From Eurosta solidaginis (taxonomy: Eukaryota; Arthropoda; Insecta; Diptera; Tephritidae): DNA of 64,000 nt. The position numbers were made by a program, and so were the translations under genes. The notes under the pieces are model-generated. The model ran no database searches and was not told the DNA's origin. It was given only the letters and a program-made list of their open reading frames with translations. Location of the stretch: contig NC_090319.1 in the NCBI RefSeq assembly GCF_040869045.1, positions 177,480,645-177,544,644 of the forward strand. Reading direction: 5' to 3'. Below, piece by piece: positions 45,690-57,524 of this stretch. Numbering within the stretch: position 1 is the first letter of the stretch; the number at the start of each line of letters is the position of its first letter.

Positions 45690-45902
45690 TTTTTTTCTTT
45701 TAATTTAAAAAGATTTGATTTATTTCATTTGCTTTATTTTTATTTGAACAACCTCTGCGTTTCGCTGTCACCGGAAGAAGGAGGTCCGAGAGCAAAAGCG
45801 AAGTTGGCTGCATTTCCGCCAGCAGGTGATATTTACCATCTGCCAGAAATGCATGATATAATAAAATGGGTTTCATGACAGATTAAATATAAGTACATTA
45901 CA
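45690..45902 (-). repeat. partial 5' LTR of copy C
   Basis: Matches the outer part of the 3' LTR (GATTTGATTTATTTC to TACATTACA). The inner end and the primer-binding site are replaced by unmatched AT-rich sequence (45630-45690). Confidence 0.7.
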
Positions 45903-45908
45903 ATATGG

Positions 45909-46189
45909 AAAATTCGGTTCGGAATATCATACGTTTCCCCGTTCGGCAGCGCTATTTAGTTGCGAGTTTCACGATATATCGCGCGTTTGTTTCACCCTTG
46001 TGGGCCACATTTGTTGTCCAATTAAAGACCACACATCGCCACCGCCGTGGCTAACCCGATTCCCATCACCAAAGCACCACCACCCTCACCATATCACCAC
46101 CACGTCATCGCCATCACCGCCGCATCCGCAGCAGCCAAATCCAACAAAAAAGGAAAGGTAAAATTTATCCTGCCACCACCTAAACATAG
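45909..46189. other. right flank of the locus, copy C, without the 3-kb segment
   Basis: Joins CGGCAGCGCTATTTAG...GGGCCACATTT directly to GTTGTCCAATTAAAGACC. It provides the empty site for the 3.04-kb segment in copies B and D. It ends in the CA/CG-rich stretch before the satellite. Confidence 0.7.
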
Positions 46190-48832
46190 GGGATCATTTG
46201 AAGACCTTTCCGGCATCATTTCTGGATAGCTTTCGGGATCCCGTCGGGGTCATTTCGGGACTTTTTTAGGATCATTTGGGGTCCTTCCGGCCTCATTTCC
46301 GGATGGTTTTCGGTATTCGTCCGGGATCCCGTCGGGGCCATTTCAGGACCTTTTCGGGATCGTTTCCGGATAGTTTTCGGGATCCGTCGGGGATCCAGTC
46401 AGAGTTATTTCGGGACTATTAGGGGATCATTTGAAGACCTTTCCGGCATCATTTCTGGATAGTTTTCGGGATCCGTCCGGGATTCCGTCGGAGTCATTTC
46501 GGGACTTTTTTGGGATAATTTGGGGTCCCTTCCGGCCTCATTTCTGAATGGTTTTCGGGTTTCCTCCGGGATCCCATCGTGGTTATTTCGGAACTTTTTC
46601 TCGACTAACACGGGATCATTTGGGACCCTTTCGGCATCCTTTCTAGATGGTTTTCGGTATCCGTGCGGGATCCCGTCGGGGTCATTTCGGGACTTTTTCT
46701 CGACTAATACGGGATCATTAGGGGACCCTTTCGGTATCATTTCTGGATGGTCTTCGGGATCCGCCCGGGAACCCGTCGGGGTCATTTCGGGACTTTTTTA
46801 GGTTCATTTGGGGTCCCTTCCGGCCTCATTTCTGGATGATTTTCGGGATCCGCCCGAGATACCGTCGGGGTCATTTCAGAACCTTTTCGGGATTATTTCT
46901 GGATAGTTTTCGGGTTCCGTCGGGGATCCAGTCAGGTTTATTTCGAGACTATTAGGGGATCATTTGAAGACCTTTCCGGCATCATTTCTGGACAGTTTTC
47001 GGGATCCTTCCGGGATCCCGTCGGGGTCATTTCGGGACTTTTTCAGGATCATTTGGGGTCCCTTCCGGCCTCATTTCTGGATGGTTTTCGATATCCGTCC
47101 GGGATCCCGTCGGGGTTATTTCGGGACTTTTTCTCGACTAATACGGTATCATTTGGGGACCCTTTCGGCATCATTTCTGGATGGTTTCCGGTATCCGTGC
47201 GGGATCCCGTCGGGGTCATTTCGGGACTTTTTCTCGACTAATACGGGATCATTAGGGGACCCTTTCGGTATCATTGCTGGATGGTCTTCGGGATCCGCCC
47301 GGGAACCCCGTCGGGGTCATTTCGGGACTTTTTCACGACTAATACGGTGCCATTTGGGGACCCTTTCGGCATCCTTTCTAGATGGTTTTCGGTATCGGTG
47401 CGGTATCCTATCGGGGTCATTTCGGGACTTTTTCGGGATCATTTGAGTCCCTTCCGGCATCATTTCTGGATGATTTTCGAGATCCGTCCGGGATCCCGTC
47501 GGGGTTATTTCGGGACTTTTTCTCGACTAATACGGTGTCATTTGGGGACCCTTTCGTCATCATTTCTGGATGGTTTTCGGTATCCGTGCGGGATCCCGTC
47601 GGGGTCATTTCGGGACTTTTTCTCGACTAATACGGGATCATTAGGGTACCCTTTCGGTATCATTTCTGGATAGTCTTCGGGATCCGCCCGGGAACCCGTC
47701 GGGGTCATTTCGGGACTTTTTTTGGATCATTTGGGGTCCCTTCCGGACTCATTTCTGGATGATTTTCGGGATCCGCCCGGGATCCCGTCGGGGGTCATTT
47801 CAGGACCTTTTCGGGATCATTTCTGGATAGTTTTCGGGATCCGTCGGAGATCCCGTCAGGGTCATTTCGGGACTATTAGGGGATCATTTGAATACCTTTC
47901 CGGCATCATTTCTGGATAGTTTTCGGGATCCGTCCGGAATCCCGACGGAGTAATTTCGGGACTTTTTTGGGATAATTTGGGGTCGCTTCCGGCCTCATTT
48001 CTGGATGGTTTTCGGGTTTCCTCCGGAATTCCGCCCGGGGTCCTTTCGGAACTTTTTCGGGATAATTGGGGTCTCGTCCGGCATCATTTCTGGATGTTTT
48101 TCGGGATTCGTCCGGCATCCCGTAGGATTCTATTCAGGACTTTTTCGGGATCGTTTGGGGACCCTTTCGCCATCATTTCTGGATGGTTTTCGGGATCCGT
48201 CCGGGATAAAGTCAGGGTCATTTCGGGAATATTAGGGGATCATTTGAGGAATTTCCGGCATCCTTTCTGTATAGTTTTCTGGATCGGTCCGGTGTCTCGA
48301 CGGGGTCATTTCGGGACTACTTCGGGATCGTTTGGGGTACTTACCGCAATAATTTCTGGATGGTTTTCGGAGTCCGTCCGGGATCCCGTCGGGGTCATTT
48401 CAGGACTTTTTGGCGGCTAATACGAGATAATTTGGCAACCCTTTCGTCATCATTTCTTTATGGTTTTCGGGATACGTCGGGGATCCCATCAGGGTCATTG
48501 CGGGACTATTAGGGGATAAGTTGAGGACCTTTCCGGCATCATTTCTGGATAGTTTTCGGGATCCGTCCGGGATCTCGTCGGGTTCATTTCGGAACTTTTT
48601 TAGGATCACTTACGGTCCCTTCCGGTCTCATTTCTGTATGGTTTTCGGGATCCGTCCGGGATCCCGTCGGGATCATTTCAGGACGTTTTCAGGTTCATTT
48701 GCGGTCCCTTCCGGCACCATTTCTGGATGGTTTTCGGGATTCCGTCCGGGATCCCGCCGGGGGCATTTCAAGACCTATTCGGGATCATTTCTGGATAGTT
48801 TTCGGGATCCCGTCTGGGTCATTTCGGGACTA
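46190..48832. repeat. satellite array between copies C and D
   Basis: About 26 monomers. Many carry TCTCGACTAATACGGG and GTGCGGGATCCCGTC. A block of about 280-300 bp (three monomers, for example near 47135-47275 and 47510-47650) recurs and forms a local trimer. It ends at the border GGGTGGCTGAGCGACTATT. Confidence 0.9.
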
Positions 48833-49166
48833 TTAGGGTGGCTGAGCGACTATTACAGTCAGCAGCAGCCAACTGCAACAACATATTCTAATTAGAAACC
48901 AAAATCTGAATTTTAACTGAATTTTATATTGAATCTGAACATGTACCTTATTTATAACTACTGTAACTAAGTTACATATATGTAAATATGTACATTGTAC
49001 CGCTTTATAAAATACTATTTGATGTATAGCTAGATATTTAAGACTCATGAATTATATTTATATCCATGAATTATATGTATATTTATATCTATTATAGTAT
49101 AACAGTTCAAAATTCGCCGCTCTAGCAACCCATCCGTGAGTTGACAGATCGGGTTTGTGTGTACAT
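48833..49166. other. left flank of the retrotransposon locus, copy D
   Basis: Same flank as copies A-C, followed by the TSD-like ATATGG (49167-49172) and the LTR. Confidence 0.75.
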
Positions 49167-49172
49167 ATATGG

Positions 49173-49528
49173 TGTATTGACATTTCTTTTTATAAATTCA
49201 TTCCACAGTTTTTAACCATCCCGAGTGTGTGACTCATCAAATTTGGAATTTAATTTTAAAGTAAACCTTTGAGAGAACATATAAGAAATTTGCAAGTGTC
49301 TTTTCTATATTGCAATTTGTTTCTTTTAATTAAAAACGATTTGATTTATTTCTTTTGCTTTACTTTTATTTGAACAACCTCTGCGTTTCGCTGTCACCGG
49401 AAGAAGACGGCCCGAGAGCAAAAGCGAAGTTGGCTGCATTTCCGCCAGCAGGTGATATTTACCATCTGCCAGAAATGCATGATATAATAAAATGGGTTTC
49501 ATGACGGGTTAAATATAAGTACATTACA
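49173..49528 (-). repeat. 3' LTR of copy D (356 bp)
   Basis: Minus strand TGTAATGTAC...GTCAATACA. It is followed after 29 bases by the pol stop at 49558. This is the cleanest LTR in the window. Confidence 0.85.
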
Positions 49529-49557
49529 ACTCGGCTAATCTGACTTAATTATTGACC

Positions 49558-50310
49558 TCAATCAGCTAAGGTTGTGTGACCTGTTGCAGTTGGTGACTGA
49601 AGTGGGTCTTGTTCAGCGTTATTAGGCAGGCACCATTTATGAATTTTCATAGCTTCAACAATGCCGTCATATGGCAGATGTGTCAGTTGGCAGTTATCTA
49701 CATCCCTTATGACATAACGATCATTAGGTAGTACTTTGCGTATAACATACGGGGCCCTATACTTTTGAACGAGTTTCTTATTAGTTCTTACCGTGGTATC
49801 CACGTGCCTAATGACTACAAAATCTCCTACTTAATAGGTTTTTGCCGGAACACTGTGTTTAAAAAAATATTGGTAATTATACTCTTGAGAACGTTCTACA
49901 TTCCTAATTGCCTTTTGCATATTTTCCACATGGTTTCTAGTGGTTTCATCCACTAGTTTGTCTTCCATAAATTCGCTAAATTCATCCACGATACTACCTC
50001 TTTGATTTACCCAAAAGAGTAAAACGCTAGGCGAGTTTTTCTTAGTACTATGTTGTTTAGAGCATATTATATTTGAAGCAACTTGGCAGTTCATTCTGAG
50101 TGTTCCACGGACTAAGTAAGTTTGCTCACCATCGTCTTGAGGACACGATTTACTCTCTCGATCTGTCCATTTGCCTGCGGTGATGCTACTGCGACTTTCA
50201 CATGGCTTATATTTCCTTTCGATAAGTAGTCACTAGTAGTCTGGGGCGGCTATAGTAAGAAAAATATTTATCTAGTGAGCAGCACATTTCTTTTGTACTC
50301 GTGAAATTAA
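49558..50310 (-). pseudogene. gypsy integrase C-terminal part of copy D
   Basis: Ends with VQKYRAPYVIRKVLPNDRY and LPYDGIVEAMKIHKW, the only intact pol C-terminus among the four copies, stopping 29 bases from the LTR. Frames 49558-49803 and 49831-50094 are separated by a frameshift. The core is shortened near 50236 (TCACTAGTAGTCTGGGG). The LINE insertion cuts it at 50310. Confidence 0.8.
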
Positions 50311-50594
50311 TAATAATAATAATAATAAGCCCAACGGATTAATACCCTCCAAAGCCCGCCCAACCGACACGAGGGGCGAATCCGCATGACGCACGGATTT
50401 CTTTTTGTTTTTGCCGTGTTGTTGATAGGCGGTGGTTTGTTAAGCGTAGAGATCTAAAACTGCTCAGCTACAGAATAAAAATCATCAGCTGTGTATTATA
50501 TACATAACAGTAGAAAATTATACATATAGTAAATTGTTAAATAAGTTAACGATTTAGCATTTACAGATTTTAATTTTTTTTTATTTTTATTTTG

Positions 50595-53476
50595 TTACGT
50601 GTTAAGATAGGATAGGACAGTTTTCCTTATAGTAAAAAGTGAATCCGTTATATCAAATGAATTCGAGTGAGAGTTAAAATCATGACACAAACACCGGAAA
50701 GGTTCATTTAATTCGAAATTAGTTTTGCACTGCCTCAAAAGAAGAGGTTTGTATTGTCTTGACGCTCGTGAAGGGACATTGAAGTTTACATCGTTCAAAA
50801 GAAAGGGTCTAGAAATTAGTCCGTTGAGTGGTTTAGCCATAAATAATACGCCTAGCATTTCTCTACGGCTAGCGAGAAGATTGATAAGCTTTAGCCGACT
50901 AGTATAAGGTGGAAGATTGTATGCAGAGTCCCAATGAAAATTCCTTAAAGAAAAAAGTAAAAATTGTTTCTGTATTGACTCAAGCCTATCTGCATGAACT
51001 TGATATTGCGGATTCCAGACTACTGATCCATATTCGAGTATAGGTCTAACTAATGTGGTAAAAATGGCTTTGGTTAAATAAGGGTCACTAAATTCTTTAG
51101 ACCATCTCTTCACGAATGATAGAACACCTCTAGCCTTATTGGCAGTAGTCATAATATGAAGGTTGAAACTAATTTTAGCATCCATCGTGACTCCCAAGAC
51201 AACAAAATAATTTACTGATGCAAGACAAAAATTATCAATTACGTAAGAGGCTGCTGGCAAAGATCTCCCAGAGAGGCACATGAACTTACATTTATTGATG
51301 TTCAGCGGCATTGAGTTCGCGTTGCACCAAGCAACTAAGCAGTTTAAATCCGCTTGAAGCATGAGACGTTCTTCAATAGACGCATAGGACCTTTCAAGTT
51401 TACATCATTAAAATTTTGGAATATTTTTTTATGGTACAGATATCATTAATAAATAGCAAGAACAGAATTGGACCGAGATGACTTCCCTGTGGGACGCCAG
51501 AGGGAACATTTATAACCTCTGAAAGAGTATTTTTAAAAATTACTTGTTTCGTTCTACCGCAGAGATAAGAGGATATCCACTGAGTGAGACCTGGTTGGAA
51601 GCCAAGTCGATCCAGCTTGTGGATAAGCAATGAATGGGAAACTTTGTCAAATGCTTTACTGAAATCAGTGTAAATAACATCGGTGTGAAGATTTTCTCTA
51701 CATCCATTAGAAACATGCGTTGTGAATACAAATAGCTTGGTAATGGAAGATTTGCCTTTACAGAATCCATGTTGAAAGTCTGCAATCAATGCAGAAATGG
51801 AAAATGTCAGCTGATTAGTAACAATGGCTTCAAACCCTTTGGGATGGCAGACAATTTAGCAATTCCTCGATAATTTTCTACACATGACCTACTGCCGTTT
51901 TTGTGGATGGGTATTAGAAAATATTCCTTCCAAGCAGAAGGAAAAACTCCATGATTTAGGGAAATGTTGAATAAATCAGTTAGGGGCAGATAAATGTGTT
52001 CTGCGCATCTTTTGAGAATACATGTGGGAATTAGGTCAGGAACGTATTTATAAGATTCCTTCAAAGAAGTTAAATATGTAAGAACCTCTTCTGGAGATAT
52101 TGATGGAATATTAATTGCGTTAAGTGAGTTAAGTTGATACGGGTATTCACTAGATAAAGAAATTAATTCAGCGGAATAGTTTGATTTGAAAAATTGTGCA
52201 AATAAGTTAGCAATAACTTGATCGTCGCTAGAGAAATAATCACGGTATTTCATACCAGAAGGAAAGCCTTTAACCCTACGTTTAGAGTTCACGAAATTAT
52301 AGAAAGATTTCGGATTGCAAGTTATTTTCTTTTTCATGGCACAGAGATAGGTATTGTAACACTTTTTATTTAATTCAAAATATTTATGACGCAATATAGA
52401 GTACTTCAAGTAGTCGGAGTGTGAACCCGTCTTCTTGTACAGCTTGAAGGAATGCGATTTTTGTTTTTTTAAAGATTTCAGTTCTTTGGTGTACCATATT
52501 TGGACTAGTTCAGTGAAAACACGTTTACGCTTAGGTACATGTCTTTCCAGAATAGCGTGAATGATGGCGTTGAAGTCAGAAACGTTTTTGTCAATATCTG
52601 CACCGTATTTGGGCCAAACTATTGTAGATAAAATTTGGTTGAGTTTATTAAAATTAGCCTTCGCGAATTCGAATCTAAAACTAAAGTAGTTTTCTGTGGT
52701 AGTGCAACTGCGAGAACTTTCTTCCAATTCGTAAACTATTTCCAGCGAAGGATGGTAACGATCCTCAGGTACAGTAAGAGGTTCACCCCTCCTAAGAATG
52801 GATTTTGATGTATCATTAACAAATACCAGATCAAGTACACTCCCGGACATGTTTGGAACTATATTTATCTGTCTTAGACAAAGTTCAGTTATTTCAGCTA
52901 AAAAGTCGATACTGGAGAATTTTGAAGAAACCGGTACAATACCATGGTCGGATTTTGTCCATGATACGTGCGGAAGATTAAAGTCACCCAAGACAATTAT
53001 CGAGTCAAAAGACTTCAATATTGAACTGATATGTTTCAGTAACGAAATATGGTTCATATACACCGAAGGATCTGAAGATAGTGGGATATAGCAAATGGCA
53101 GTATAGGTAAAACCTATTCCCAGCTGGGTTCTAATGCACTTAAATTCCGTAGCTCAATAACAGGCAAATTTACCTCAGCGGAAGGTATAGAAGGATGTAC
53201 CGCGAGCAAAACTCCACCTCCAACTCTGTTCAAGCGGTAATTTCTATATATTTGGTAATCATTGCAAAGAATCTCCGAATTAAAAATATGAGGCTTTAAC
53301 CAAGTTTCAGTAAAAGCGATGATATTGTAATTACAGTTAAATGATCTCAAGTATAGTTCACTTAGTTTTGTGTTTAGGCCTCTTACATTTTGATAAAATA
53401 TATTAATTATTGTTATGAGGAACGGTTGCAAGATTACGAATACTAACGTTGCGTCTATGCTCGAATTCACGCACAA
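50595..53476 (-). pseudogene. LINE ORF2: endonuclease and reverse transcriptase, frameshifted
   Basis: Endonuclease: INIFYQNVRGLNTK and IIAFTETWL (about 53300-53410), GDFNLPHVSW (about 52970-53000) and LDLVFVND (about 52800-52840). RT: FSKAFDKVSHSLLIHKL (about 51620-51680) and SGVPQGSHLGPILFLLFINDI (about 51440-51510). C-terminal part: RPILEYGSVVWNPQ (about 51000-51050). Breaks lie near 53090, 51800 and 51400. At the last break the catalytic [FY]ADD box is missing: sequence jumps from SKILM to a lone D followed by VNLK. The RT is therefore dead twice over. Confidence 0.85.
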
Positions 53477-53904
53477 AGGCTCCGGGTGGCCAAAATGAAT
53501 TATTCAAAATTGTTTCAAAATGTTGCGCTGATACGTCAATCCTAAATGACGAAATGTCTCTAGGATAATTAAAATTAAATTTACGAATAGACACATTTTC
53601 AGATTTAAGTTTACCTATGATGTACGACTTCAGGTCCACTTCTGTATTGTCTCTCTCGAATCTGGACACGAAAATCGACTTTATAATCGGGACAGTAATC
53701 AATCTATAGTAGCCGGCGGTTCGGATTCCGCAGAGGGTTCTGGGGAACCTGGTTCCTTTTTGTGGAGGGTACAGAAGATACAGTTGAATGAGCATTCGAT
53801 GTCGATGGTTGAACTGCTAAGGGACTCGGAGAGGACAGATTTATCAATTCAATAGTTGGGGGTGGAACATCTGGAGGTGAAGGAACTTTGGGATCAGCAT
53901 CCAT
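53403..53904 (-). pseudogene. LINE ORF1 remnant
   Basis: The start is Pro/Ser-rich (MDADPKVPSPPDVPPP, 53904). A frameshift near 53750 follows, then KSIFVSRFERDNTEVDLKSY and WPPGAFVREF (about 53470-53650). The latter is a pattern seen near the C-terminus of ORF1 proteins of several jockey/CR1-like LINEs. Its end overlaps the start of ORF2 by about 70 bases. N-terminal zinc-finger sequence is not visible, so the 5' end may be truncated. Confidence 0.6.
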
Positions 53905-53930
53905 AGTCGGAGCTGGAATGGAAACATCGA

Positions 53931-55420
53931 TTAACCGGATATAATTTTACAAATTTTGTGAATGCGTCAATCACGACTAAAATATGTTTGCTTTTTGATT
54001 TAATCGCTCGCAAGGGACCGAAGTGATCTAAGTGAATGATGCCAAATGGTATTGGTTTTTTAGGAATACTAAACATCTTATGCTCATTGGAACGAGCTGG
54101 GGCAGAGTACACAATACACTTAAGACAATTTTTAATGAACCGGTCAACTTTATCCCTCATACTTTCAAACCAATATGTCTTGCGTATTTGATTATAACAT
54201 TTCTCTGTTCCTAAACGGCCAAATTTCTCATGAGTTGTGCGGATTACATTTTCCTCCATCTCTGAAGGTATACAAAGCATAATCTTCTCGCCAATTCTCC
54301 TACACACTAAACCGTCCACTAGTTCATACCCTATGACTTCCTCTTTCTTCAGTTTGGTCATGAGCTCGCTAAACTTCTCGTCTCGGTTCTGGATCTGAAC
54401 ACCCAGATCATCCGTCTAAAGCGGCCACTAACTCACTTTCAACTTCGTCAGACCAGGGTTGCGAATCTACAAGTTGAGAATACTGACGACTGCTAATACT
54501 GCTTTCATCGGATTTTGAAGTGAAATTTATGGAATCGTATTCTCTTTCCAACAACGGACTCCGGCTTAACGCGTATTCATAGCCCAGATTAGCTCCAACC
54601 CGAATAGAATAATCAAAATGTTCCAGCTCCAATGTCCACCTAGCTATTCTTGGATTGATCTGTTTCTTACTTAGGGTCATAGTGAGTGAGTTGCAATCTG
54701 TTATGATTTTAAATGGCACACCTTCTAAATATATTCTAAATATGCGGAGAGCACATATGATCGATAGGGCTTCTAGCTCAAAGCTATGATATCTAGACTC
54801 AGCTGGTGTTGTTTTTTTGGAAAAGTACGCTATTGGAAGAAATTTCACATCGTCCTGCTTTTGTGGAAGCACAGAACCAAAGCCCTGACTGCTTGCATCG
54901 CAATGAAGTTGTGTTTCACGTTTGCGATCATATATTGCTAACAGTGGTGAACTTACTAAAATATTGCGTAATTCCTCAAATGCCTTGAAACATTCCCTTG
55001 AAAACCTAAGTTCAGCATCTTCGCGTAGTAAATCTAAGAACGGCTTAGCGATTTTAGAAAAAGAAGGGACAAATTTTCGAAAATGAGAAAACAAACCAAT
55101 ACAAAAGCGGAGCTCTTTATGATTCTTTGGACTGGGTACTTCGCAATTGCCTTAATATGGATCCTCGAAGACTGTATTCCTGAAGGAGTAACTTGATAAC
55201 CCAAATACTCAATGACGTTGTAGCTAAACTTGCACTTCCTAAACTTAAGTTCCAAATATTTTTCATAAGTCCTCCTAAGCACTTTACGTAGGATCTTAAT
55301 ATGACTTTCAAGATCACTTGACGCTATTAATATGTCATCAATATACACAATAATTTCTTTTGCATCAATTAGGTCTCGAAAGATGTTATAGACAAATCTC
55401 TGAAAATTAGCCGGTGCATC
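53931..55420 (-). pseudogene. gypsy RT, RNase H and integrase part of copy D
   Basis: YIDD in MYIDDILIASSDL (about 55320-55348), GYQVTPSGIQ (about 55190), RNase H with LHCDASSQGFGSVL (about 54880) and TDCNSL, then integrase with HEKFGRLGTEK (one change, H to R, next to the zinc site) and NCLKC. A deletion near 54600 turns the HRVGANLGHVDA-like segment into IRVGANLGYEYA. Frames break near 54400 and 55100. It stops at 55420 inside the RT fingers. Confidence 0.85.
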
Positions 55421-56775
55421 GTTCCAGTTTTAGTATATGTTCTGCCCTCACTATGGTAGGCACTTTGTCGTTGGTGTGAGGGCTTAGCCGAACTCCGTAG
55501 CGCCCGACTATGAGGCGGAGCTGTTTAGGACTTACATCTACGCCGTTTCGCCTCATAGGAGATCGGTGGGATGTCGTTGACCAAGAACTGCCAACCCCCT
55601 AATCCAGGGTGTTATGCGGACCGTGCCAGGAGATAAATTCGGCTGTATTCGAACAGAGCCTTCCCGATACCTGGCCACTTCGGGAAGTATTTATGGTATT
55701 ACCACAGTAAGGGGCGCTGCTGTGGTGAACAGTTCCTTCCCCGTACATAATACTGGACCGCTGAGCCCGCCTTGTCGGGCAGGTGGTCGTACGACCAAGA
55801 TGAGCGACTCATTACCTAATTGTAATAAGGACGATGATAAGAGGAGAACGGAGTCGCAATCCAAGGACGACAAATACGAATTAAGCGATGCGTCGGACTC
55901 GGGGAGCGAGAGTAGTGCTGATTCAATGAACTCCGTGTTGGAGAAGCACACAAATGAAAACGGAGTAGAAGAGTGGAGAAGGGTACGGAGCAGAGGAAGT
56001 AAAAGAGCTCTCTCGCAGTACCGTGCAGCACTAAGAAGTGTACAACGCTCGGGAGCAGTGGTTAACCCAACAGAAGTGGAGATCGAGCCTTGGAATGGGC
56101 CCATGAAGCGGTAGAAGTAGGTCGAAGGCAGTTCAAAAGGTTTGCTGCGAGAAACCCTCGGTTCTGCAACCGGTACGAGGAGGAAGAAGCGTCGAATGGC
56201 AGAATGAAGAGGCAACGTTCGGCAGAAGGCGACAAGCCTGCTTTCAAGAGGCAGAAAGGACCCAGTCCTAGAGCCGCGAGGCAGGGCAGTCGCATAGACA
56301 AGATAAGTAGGCTCAAAGCTGTAAGACAGATTGGCTCCAATAGCGAGGTAGCAACTACCCCGAAAGCTGCGAGTCAGAGGGAAGTTCCAACTACGGAAAT
56401 AGGAGATAAGCCAAACTGAGGTAACGCTAAGACTACGGCTTTATCGGAGGCGCTAAAGGAGATAACACTAAGACTCCTGCTTTTCCCGAGAAGATGAGTG
56501 ATGTGGCAAAGCAGTCACTGTCCTTTCGGACAAATGACTACTGAAAGGTGGAGATCTGTGGAAAGTGAGTTTATTAGCTTAATGCTTAAGATGATGCGGG
56601 AACAACCAAGTAAGCCCCTTCCAACCTTTGATTCGGGGGGATGGTATAATGGTGTGAAGATGATAGCGTGCGACAACATCGATAGCTTGCGGTTGCTGGA
56701 GGAAGTGGTTCCAAACCTCCAAAGGCAAGGCACAAACGCGCGGTTTGAGGTGGTGGATAAAGCGCAAATCCCGAA
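55421..56775 (+). mobile_element. 5' part of a LINE (LOA/R1/I-like) with a DUF4780-like ORF1
   Basis: The GC-rich 5' UTR (55421-55800) is followed by an ORF1-like region on the plus strand. First frame from 55801: MSDSLPNCNKDDD, then acidic/Ser-rich and WRRVRSRGSKRALSQYR. Second frame 56090-56419, basic. Third frame to 56775 with GWYNGVKMIACDNIDSLRLLEEVVPNLQ-type sequence (about 56630-56730) and VVDKAQIP, which resembles the DUF4780 region of insect retroelement proteins. ORF2 is missing. The right junction has the 13-base microhomology CGAAATGGATGTA with gag, which suggests a deletion after insertion. Confidence 0.6.
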
Positions 56776-57098
56776 ATGGATGTACCTTCCTATGCGCAGG
56801 ACCGGGCCAGACTCCAATTGCTGGACTACACCTTGGAGCTCCATTACTTCTTTACGTAGCTTCAATAATCTTAACTGCTCTTCAAGGTGGTTTATTTCTC
56901 CACTTGATGGTGTGGCTTCAAGGCCAACAGTTACACTAGTTACAGCGTCGATGAAATGGTAGAGGCAGCAGGAGCACCAGGAGCAGGTGGAGGTACAACG
57001 ATGGTGCTATTTTCAGAAGCTTTAGATTTTCTTTGTGTACCTCTAGATTTCTGCTCCACTGTCGATGCGCTTGATGTATTAAAACGTGTGAGCGGCAT
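56776..57098 (-). pseudogene. gypsy gag N-terminal part of copy D
   Basis: MPLTRFNTSSAS start at 57098, PPPAPGAPAA stretch, a deletion of the Ala/Thr-rich part as in copy B, then the coiled coil to about 56790 where the LINE fragment begins. Nearly identical to 28750-29077. Confidence 0.8.
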
Positions 57099-57184
57099 TT
57101 TCAGGCAGGTGACATTTACCATCTGTCAGAAATGCATGGTAAAATAAAATGGGTGACATGACAGATTAAATATAAGTACATTAC
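57099..57184 (-). repeat. partial 5' LTR of copy D
   Basis: The same 85-bp LTR remnant, with the same internal junction (GGCAGGTGACATTTACC) as at 29078-29164. This is a shared derived deletion of copies B and D. Confidence 0.75.
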
Positions 57185-57293
57185 AATATCGAAAGTTTCG
57201 GTTCGGAATATCATATGTTTCCCCGTTCGGCAGCGCTATTTAGTTGCGACTTCACGATATATCGTGCGTTTGTTTCAACGTTGGGCCACATTT
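57185..57293. other. right flank of the locus, copy D
   Basis: Matches 29165-29271 base for base apart from a few changes. It ends with ATTT (57290-57293) before the 3-kb segment. Confidence 0.7.
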
Positions 57294-57524
57294 TGTACCG
57301 TAGTACAAGGCCTCAAAACATTTTTCCTAATTTCTATTTTATGTTTACAGCAGACTTTAGATTTTTTTTGTTCACATACATAGTTTTATTTTGCCACCAC
57401 TGTCCTTACTTTAAAACACTAACTAACACCGCCATGTCAAAAACATATGTATCTCGAACCGATTTATCTACTTATCTGAGCAACATGCGGCTTTAAAGCT
57501 ACTTCCGAAAAGAATTCTCCTTCC

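Larger units (their letters stand above)
34521..45902 (-). mobile_element. Ty3/gypsy mdg3-like retrotransposon, copy C (most complete, nested insertions)
   Basis: Flanked by the 6-bp repeat ATATGG (34515-34520 and 45903-45908), the TSD of the ancestral insertion. The 3' LTR is complete and the 5' LTR partial. This copy keeps the protease DSGS and the Ala/Thr-rich gag region. Gag is split by the 6.15-kb RAG1-like transposon at 38258-44410; the reading resumes with CAACGTACAGTGG after it. Integrase has a private deletion of about 250 bp near 35150. Confidence 0.9.
50311..53930 (-). mobile_element. non-LTR retrotransposon (jockey/CR1-type), about 3.6 kb
   Basis: Minus-strand LINE inserted in the integrase region of copy D, with a 3' tail of (TTA)n at 50308-50328. 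ATTAA occurs at both borders as the probable TSD, although the tail makes its length uncertain. It has an ORF1 region, then an ORF2 with an apurinic-type endonuclease and RT; no RNase H is seen. Length and both ORFs suggest nearly full length. Clade assignment within jockey/CR1/Kiri-like LINEs needs a tree. Confidence 0.8.
49173..57184 (-). mobile_element. Ty3/gypsy mdg3-like retrotransposon, copy D (split and partly replaced)
   Basis: 3' LTR, integrase end, LINE insertion (50311-53930), rest of integrase, RNase H and RT to about 55420, then a LINE 5' fragment (55421-56775) in place of the RT start, protease and most of gag. The gag start (57098) and a short 5' LTR end (57100-57184) complete it. 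It shares the 5' LTR deletion with copy B. Confidence 0.85.

Noticed and set aside
34521..45902. An env gene that would make the gypsy element retrovirus-like
   Set aside because: Pol ends 29 bases from the LTR in copy D and there is no third ORF.
46013..46189. Host exon with a splice donor (AAAGGTAAA) before the satellite
   Set aside because: The short frame is not conserved in phase among the three copies and has no neighbouring exon.
50308..50328. (TAA)n microsatellite as an independent repeat
   Set aside because: It is the 3' tail of the adjoining LINE.
55691..56215. 174-codon minus-strand frame opposite LINE ORF1
   Set aside because: Shadow of the plus-strand ORF1; the composition is low in information and no motif is present.
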